Positions 31,818 through 35,794 of a stretch of DNA of 35,794 bases are shown here, piece after piece (position 1 is the first letter of the stretch; each line of letters starts with the position of its first letter). This DNA comes from Planctomycetota bacterium (GTDB taxonomy: Bacteria; Planctomycetota; Phycisphaerae; Phycisphaerales; SM1A02). The stretch lies in the NCBI GenBank assembly GCA_022564665.1, contig JADFKZ010000008.1, positions 1-35,794 of the forward strand. The letters are read 5' to 3'. Under the pieces are notes generated by a model. It was given only the letters and a program-made list of their open reading frames with translations, was not told where the DNA came from and ran no database searches. Both the position numbers and the translations under genes were made by a program.

Positions 31818-31836
31818 GGCCACGGAGGCTGTGGCC
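31818..31836 (+). terminator. Weak hairpin after the FMN reductase gene
   Basis: GGCCAC and GTGGCC with a 7-nt loop form a compact stem without a T run. It is the only clear structure in the 243-nt gap before prfB, in which no gene or strong promoter could be picked. Confidence 0.3.
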
Positions 31837-32009
31837 ACCGACACGAGAATCTCCTTCGCCGGCGAGGTCGAGCTTTCGCACCTACGATTCGTCGGAGATC
31901 AATCTCGACGACTTCACCAAACCGGCCGATGCAAGAAGAGGACCTCCTTCCTCCCTCCTCAACTCCCGGGGATGGTGGGTAGAGTCCCGAACCCCGAGAT
32001 CCTTATCCC

Positions 32010-33117
32010 ATGCACTACGACGCCCACCAACCGATCATTGACGACCTCGAGGCGCGGATCACAACCATCCGCGACTCTCTTTAACTACGACGGCAAGCTC
32101 TCCCGTCGTCATGAGCTGCAGGAGCGGATGAACGCGGCCGACTTCTGGAACGACCGCGCCGCGGCTCAATGCGTCATTGACGAATACCAGCAGATCAAGG
32201 CCCAGACCGATCACCTGGGCAAGGTGATCGAGCAGTTCGACGACACCAAAATCGGCTACGAGCTGGCCCAGGAGGACAACGACGAGGAGCTGCTCCTGGA
32301 GGCTGACGAGCAGCTCTTTGCGCTCAACAGGAAGATGGACGAGGTGGAGCAGCACTCGCTCCTGTCAGGGGAACATGACCACCGTAATTGTTTCGTGACC
32401 ATCCAGGCGGGCGACGGCGGGACCGAGGCCAACGACTGGGCCTCCATGCTCGAGCGGATGTACCTCTACTACTGGGAGAAGACCGGGTTCAAGGCCAAGG
32501 AGATCAACCGCGTGCCGGGCACCGAGGTCGGGATCAGCGAAGTGGCCTACCACATCAAGGGCGCCTACGCCTACGGACGCATGTCCTGTGAGCGGGGGCC
32601 ACACCGCCTGGCCCGGGTCAGCCCCTTCAATGCCCAGGGAAAACGGCAGACGAGCTTCGCCACCGTTGACGTGATTCCCGAGTTCGACGAGACCGCTGTC
32701 GAGGTCGATGGCAAGGACATCGAGGTGCACACCTTCGCCCGCTCCTCGGGCCCGGGCGGACAGAACGTCAACAAGGTCGCGTCGGCGGTCCGGATCCTCC
32801 ACAAGCCCACCGGCATTCAGGTCACGGCATCGACCTTCCGCGAGCAGAGCCAGAACCGACGTCAGGCGCTGAGCATCCTGACCGCCAAGCTCCGCCAGCT
32901 CGAGGAGGAGAAGCGGCAGGCGGAGCTGGATGCGGCGACCGGCGGAAAGGTCGACCGCGGCTGGGGCAACCAGATCCGCAGCTACGTCTTCTATGACAAC
33001 CGTGCCAAGGACCACCGCACGGGCTTCGAGGTCGGCAACCCCCAGACGGTCCTCGACGGCAACATCGAGGGGTTCATAGACGCCGAGCTGAAGAGACGGC
33101 GCGCCGAGAAGAAATAA
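32010..33117 (+). CDS. prfB: Peptide chain release factor 2, with programmed +1 frameshift
   Basis: RF2 terminates translation at UGA and UAA. The gene needs a +1 shift: the zero frame starts at ATG 32010 ([20 protein letters not shown]) and stops at TAA 32082-32084 after 24 codons. Skipping T32082 gives ...[16 protein letters not shown], which matches RF2. The joined product is about 368 residues, normal for the family, with the GGQ hydrolysis motif in [11 protein letters not shown]. The slip site is CTT TAA C, where almost all known sites are CTT TGA C. No AGGGGG-like stimulatory sequence precedes it; instead a 7-bp hairpin lies just upstream. Coordinates join 32010-32081 and 32083-33117. 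Confidence 0.95.
32053..32085 (+). promoter_or_regulatory. prfB recoding site: upstream hairpin plus CTT TAA C
   Basis: The hairpin CGCGGAT-CACAACC-ATCCGCG (32053-32073) ends 5 nt before CTT (32079-32081) and TAA C (32082-32085). The slippery Leu codon and tandem stop are in place, but the stop is UAA instead of UGA and the usual internal Shine-Dalgarno is missing. The stem may stand in for that stimulator; this is inference. Confidence 0.7.
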
Positions 33118-33137
33118 GAAGGCCGGCACAGCCCGCG

Positions 33138-34103
33138 CTAGAGGCCAGTCCAGGGCAGGTTGTCCAGATCGACGTTTCCACCGGAGAGAATGACGCCGAC
33201 GCGGCCGAGGCCTTCGATTGAGACAAACTCCTGTGAGAGCACCGCCGCCGCCGCCACGGCGGCGCTGGGCTCGATCAAGAGCTTGGCCCGCTGCCAGCAC
33301 AGACGCATGGCCTCAATGACCTCGCCGTCGCTGACAACGATCACTCGCTGGACGTGATCGCGGATGATCGGCCAGGTCAGCTCTCCTAGGCTGGTGAGCA
33401 GACCATCACAGATCGTCTGCGGGCTCGTCTGCGGGATCAGCCTGCCCGCGGCGAGCGATTGCGCCGCATCATCGGCCCCGGCGGGCTCGGCGGCGAAGAC
33501 GCGAACGCCGCGGGTGCCCATCCCCATGGCGATCACGGTCCCCGAGATCAGACCACCGCCGCCCACCGGGGCGATGATCGCGTCCAGGTCCGGCACCTCC
33601 GCAAGAAGCTCGCGCGCCGCCGTCGCCTGCCCGGCAATGATGTCGGGATGGTCGAAGGGCGGGATCATGACCGCCCCTGTCTCCGCCGCAACCCGGGCGG
33701 CAGTCTCCTGACGCGCCGCCAACGTCGGCTCGCAGAGGTGGACCGTGCCCCCGTAGCCCTCGACTGCCTGTCGCTTGATCAGGGATGCAGTCCGGGGCAT
33801 GACCAGATGGACCGCACAACCGCGTAGCTTCGCCGCCAGGGCGAGCGCCTGCGCATGGTTTCCGCTGGAGTGGGTCACCACCCCACGCTCCACCGCCTCA
33901 CCGGGGAGCTTCATGAGCGTGTTACACGCCCCCCGGAACTTGAACGAGCCTGACTTCTGAAACTGCTCGCACTTGAAAAAGAGCTTGCGGCCCGCCATCC
34001 GGTCCAGCGTGCTGCATGTCACGACCGGCGTGCGGTGGGCGTACGAGGCGATCCGGTCTGCCGCCTCGCAGACGGCATCGATGTCCGCAGCGTACTTCGT
34101 CAT
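33138..34103 (-). CDS. PLP-dependent threonine/serine dehydratase
   Basis: This 321-residue fold-type II PLP enzyme deaminates threonine and/or serine to the keto acid, or racemises serine. The PLP lysine is K55 in SGSFKFRGA, phosphate-binding GGGGLISG and the SSGNHAQALA motif are present, and the C-terminal SGGNVDL segment is intact. It lacks the regulatory ACT-like domains of biosynthetic IlvA, so a catabolic threonine dehydratase or serine racemase is more likely. ATG 34103 (MTKYAADIDAVCEAADRIAS) is chosen; the frame continues upstream only through repeats. It ends 20 nt from the convergent prfB stop. Confidence 0.93.
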   Translation of the reverse strand: MTKYAADIDAVCEAADRIASYAHRTPVVTCSTLDRMAGRKLFFKCEQFQKSGSFKFRGACNTLMKLPGEAVERGVVTHSSGNHAQALALAAKLRGCAVHLVMPRTASLIKRQAVEGYGGTVHLCEPTLAARQETAARVAAETGAVMIPPFDHPDIIAGQATAARELLAEVPDLDAIIAPVGGGGLISGTVIAMGMGTRGVRVFAAEPAGADDAAQSLAAGRLIPQTSPQTICDGLLTSLGELTWPIIRDHVQRVIVVSDGEVIEAMRLCWQRAKLLIEPSAAVAAAAVLSQEFVSIEGLGRVGVILSGGNVDLDNLPWTGL

Positions 34104-34437
34104 GAATCCTATTCTGTCAGCTGCTTGGCATCCTTGCCTGCGCAGCTGAGCCTTCGCGGCTTCGCCGCTCGGGATACCCGGCATCCTGCCGGGGTTGGCC
34201 GCCGCTTGGCGTCCTGCCGGGCGCGGCTGGCGCGACGCCTCATCGATGCTCCCCCGCCGCTTCGTCGCTCCGTCGTTTCGTCGATCTCGTTCTGTCAGCT
34301 GCTTGGCGTCCTTGCCATCGCAGCTGAGGCCTTCGGAGCTTCGGTTCTTCACGCCGCTTGGCGTCTGTGTTCTCACGCCGCTTGGCATCCTGCCGGGGCT
34401 GTTCTGTCAGCTGCTTGGTCGCTCCGTGGCTCGCCAA
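34104..34437. repeat. Intergenic cluster of inverted 86-bp-type structured repeats
   Basis: The 334-nt gap between dapL and the dehydratase holds a near-complete inverse copy of the 86-bp repeat (34111-34194) and partial copies starting TTCTGTCAGCTGCTTGG at 34290 and 34402. It also holds many CGCTTGGCGTCCTGCC-like pieces. Open frames here are repeat-derived. No gene is seen. Confidence 0.7.
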
Positions 34438-35679
34438 TCACATCTTCATCCCTGCCAGCCGGCGAACAACCTCCTCCACGTTCTGACGCGTGTTGAATGC
34501 GGAGATCCTGACAAACCCCTCGCCGCAGCGGCCGAACCCCGCCCCCGGGATCACGACGACGTTGGCCTCCTCCAGAAGACGCTCAAATAGCCCCCAGCTG
34601 TCCACCCCCTCGGGGCACGCAACCCACACATACGGCGCGTGGACACCCCCGTAGACGGTCAGGCCCAGCCGGCGGCACCCCTCACGGAGGATCCGCGCGT
34701 TCCCCAGGTAGTGCTCGATGAGCGCCGCGACCTGCTTTTGGCCATCGGGCGTATAGAGCGCCTCGGCCGCCCGCTGCACCACGTAGCTGACGCCGTTGGA
34801 GCGGGTTTGGAAACGGCGTGTCCACAGCTCATGCAGGCCGACGCGGCGACCCTCGCGGGTCCTGCCCGTGACCGACCGGGGGCAGACGGTGTAGCCGCAG
34901 CGGACACCGGTGAACCCCCCGTTCTTGGAGAAGCTGTGGAACTCGATCGCGCAGCTGCGGGCGTCGGGGATCTCGTAGATCGACCGCGGCAGATCCGGCT
35001 CGCTGATGTACGCCTGGTACGCCACGTCATAGAGAATGATCGAGTCGTTGGCCATGGCGTACTCGACCCATTCCGACAGCTGCTCGCGGCTGATCATCGC
35101 CCCGGTGGGGTTGTTGGGGTAGCACAGGTAGATCAGTTCCGCCTTCTCGGATTTTGGGGGCGCCGGGACGAAATCGTTTTCCGGGGTACACGGCAGGTAC
35201 ATGAGGCCCCCGTAGCCTCCATCGGTGCAGAGCGCCGTCGTGTTGCCCGCCATCACGTTTGTGTCGACGTAGACCGGATACACCGGGTCGGCGACGGCCA
35301 CGTGGTTGCCCGGCCCCAGGATCTCCAGGATGTCACCGCAGTCGCCCTTGGCGCCGTCGGAGACGAAGATCTCCGACGCGTCGATCTGAAGACCGCGTTC
35401 TCGGAAGTCGTGGCGGGAAATACACTCCTGGAGGAACCCGTAGCCGACGGCGGGGCCGTAGCCTCGAAAAGTCTCGCGGCGGGAAAGCTCCGCAGCGGCG
35501 GCGTTCAGCGCACTCACCGCCACGAGCGGCAGGGGCTCTGTCACATCACCGATCCCGCAGTGGATGATGCGCTGGGCCGCGGCGGGGTCAGCCCGACCCA
35601 ACGCGTCGACGCGGCGGGCGATCTCGGGGAAAATATAGCCGCCGGGCAGCTTCAGGTAGTGCTCGTTGATGAAGACCAT
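34438..35679 (-). CDS. dapL: LL-diaminopimelate aminotransferase
   Basis: DapL converts tetrahydrodipicolinate directly to LL-diaminopimelate, a one-step route to peptidoglycan and lysine known from plants, Chlamydiae and planctomycetes. The 413-residue length is right. Family features include INEHYLKLPGGYIFPEIARRV, FRGYGPAVGYGFLQ, YPNNPTGAM, and the PLP lysine K252 in HSFSKNGGFTGVRCGYTV. ATG 35679 (MVFINEHYLK) is the clear start. Its upstream region begins with an AT-rich stretch, then the CTGTTTC TIR end. No other dap gene is in view. Confidence 0.95.
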   Translation of the reverse strand: MVFINEHYLKLPGGYIFPEIARRVDALGRADPAAAQRIIHCGIGDVTEPLPLVAVSALNAAAAELSRRETFRGYGPAVGYGFLQECISRHDFRERGLQIDASEIFVSDGAKGDCGDILEILGPGNHVAVADPVYPVYVDTNVMAGNTTALCTDGGYGGLMYLPCTPENDFVPAPPKSEKAELIYLCYPNNPTGAMISREQLSEWVEYAMANDSIILYDVAYQAYISEPDLPRSIYEIPDARSCAIEFHSFSKNGGFTGVRCGYTVCPRSVTGRTREGRRVGLHELWTRRFQTRSNGVSYVVQRAAEALYTPDGQKQVAALIEHYLGNARILREGCRRLGLTVYGGVHAPYVWVACPEGVDSWGLFERLLEEANVVVIPGAGFGRCGEGFVRISAFNTRQNVEEVVRRLAGMKM

Positions 35680-35700
35680 TGAAAAAGTGATTCGAGATTA

Positions 35701-35726
35701 GAACTGTTTCGAGCGCTCCGTAGCGG
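35701..35726 (+). repeat. End of a CTGTTTC-TIR element (continues past the window)
   Basis: The first bases, GAACTGTTTCGAGCGCTCCG, are identical to the reverse complement of the right end at 8067-8092, over 26 nt. The interior differs and contains the hairpin at 35730-35773. The other end is outside the window. Confidence 0.7.
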
Positions 35727-35729
35727 CCT

Positions 35730-35773
35730 GCTAGGAGTCCGCGTCGCAGAAGACTGCGACCCGGACTCCTAGC
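35730..35773. other. Long near-perfect hairpin inside the window-end element
   Basis: GCTAGGAGTCCG (35730-35741) pairs with CGGACTCCTAGC (35762-35773), and GTCGCAG (35743-35749) with CTGCGAC (35754-35760). There is one C-C mismatch and an AAGA loop: 19 pairs in 44 nt. It could be a terminator-like or transposon-internal structure upstream of dapL. Confidence 0.7.
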
Positions 35774-35794
35774 GTGATTGCCGGGGACTAGTGT

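Noticed and set aside
31831-32081. Single-frame prfB starting at 31831 without frameshift
   Set aside because: The upstream codons of that frame are unlike RF2, whereas the zero frame from 32010 gives a good RF2 N-terminus ending exactly at a CTT TAA C slip site.

Overview
The window is GC-rich and gene-dense with heavily repeated intergenic DNA. It most likely comes from a planctomycete of the class Phycisphaerae or a close relative. The best taxonomic clues are the C-terminal dockerin-like motif of the secreted subtilase (two DxDGDG/DIN..V..DLL.LL..WG repeats), an LL-diaminopimelate aminotransferase, weak or absent Shine-Dalgarno sites with TTG and GTG starts, and a complete archaeal-type DNA topoisomerase VI. 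No rRNA, tRNA, CRISPR array or prophage was recognised.

Layout. 167-1726: secreted subtilisin-like protease. 2179-3378: metK behind a structured leader. 3660-4712: IS630-family insertion sequence with a split transposase. 4712-11946 is a same-strand run of signalling genes: a small membrane protein, a membrane-anchored STAND ATPase with a helical-repeat tail, a compact HGD-type protein kinase overlapping a PP2C phosphatase by 4 nt, and an HDOD-GGDEF-PilZ protein. 12306-13712: RsmB-like rRNA methyltransferase. 13971-14426: PTS IIA. 14506-16479: membrane polyferredoxin fused to a TPR-like tail. 16850-17899: sigma-70 factor whose promoter region holds a perfect CRP/FNR-type palindrome. 18294-18764: ndk. 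18920-22271: top6B and top6A. 22330-26019: rpsO, pnp and a sensor kinase on the minus strand. 26112-27731: serA. 28169-31766: AhpD-like protein, sulfotransferase, class I aminotransferase and FMN reductase. 32010-33117: prfB with a +1 frameshift. 33138-35679: threonine dehydratase-like enzyme and dapL.

Most of the window is housekeeping: SAM synthesis, translation (S15, RF2, rRNA methylation), RNA decay, nucleotide balance and amino-acid metabolism. Two parts stand out. The first is the PP2C/kinase/STAND cluster, which has the parts list of a phosphorylation-gated signalling or conflict system. The second is the Topo VI pair, which is rare in bacteria. A third layer is the intergenic DNA, which holds several families of short structured repeats. 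These include a roughly 100-nt cloverleaf-like element in three copies whose outer stem is kept by wobble changes, TIR-bounded MITE-like elements, and an 86-bp hairpin repeat placed in tandem between top6B and top6A. The prfB frameshift site reads CTT TAA C instead of the usual CTT TGA C, which should change how RF2 autoregulation works.
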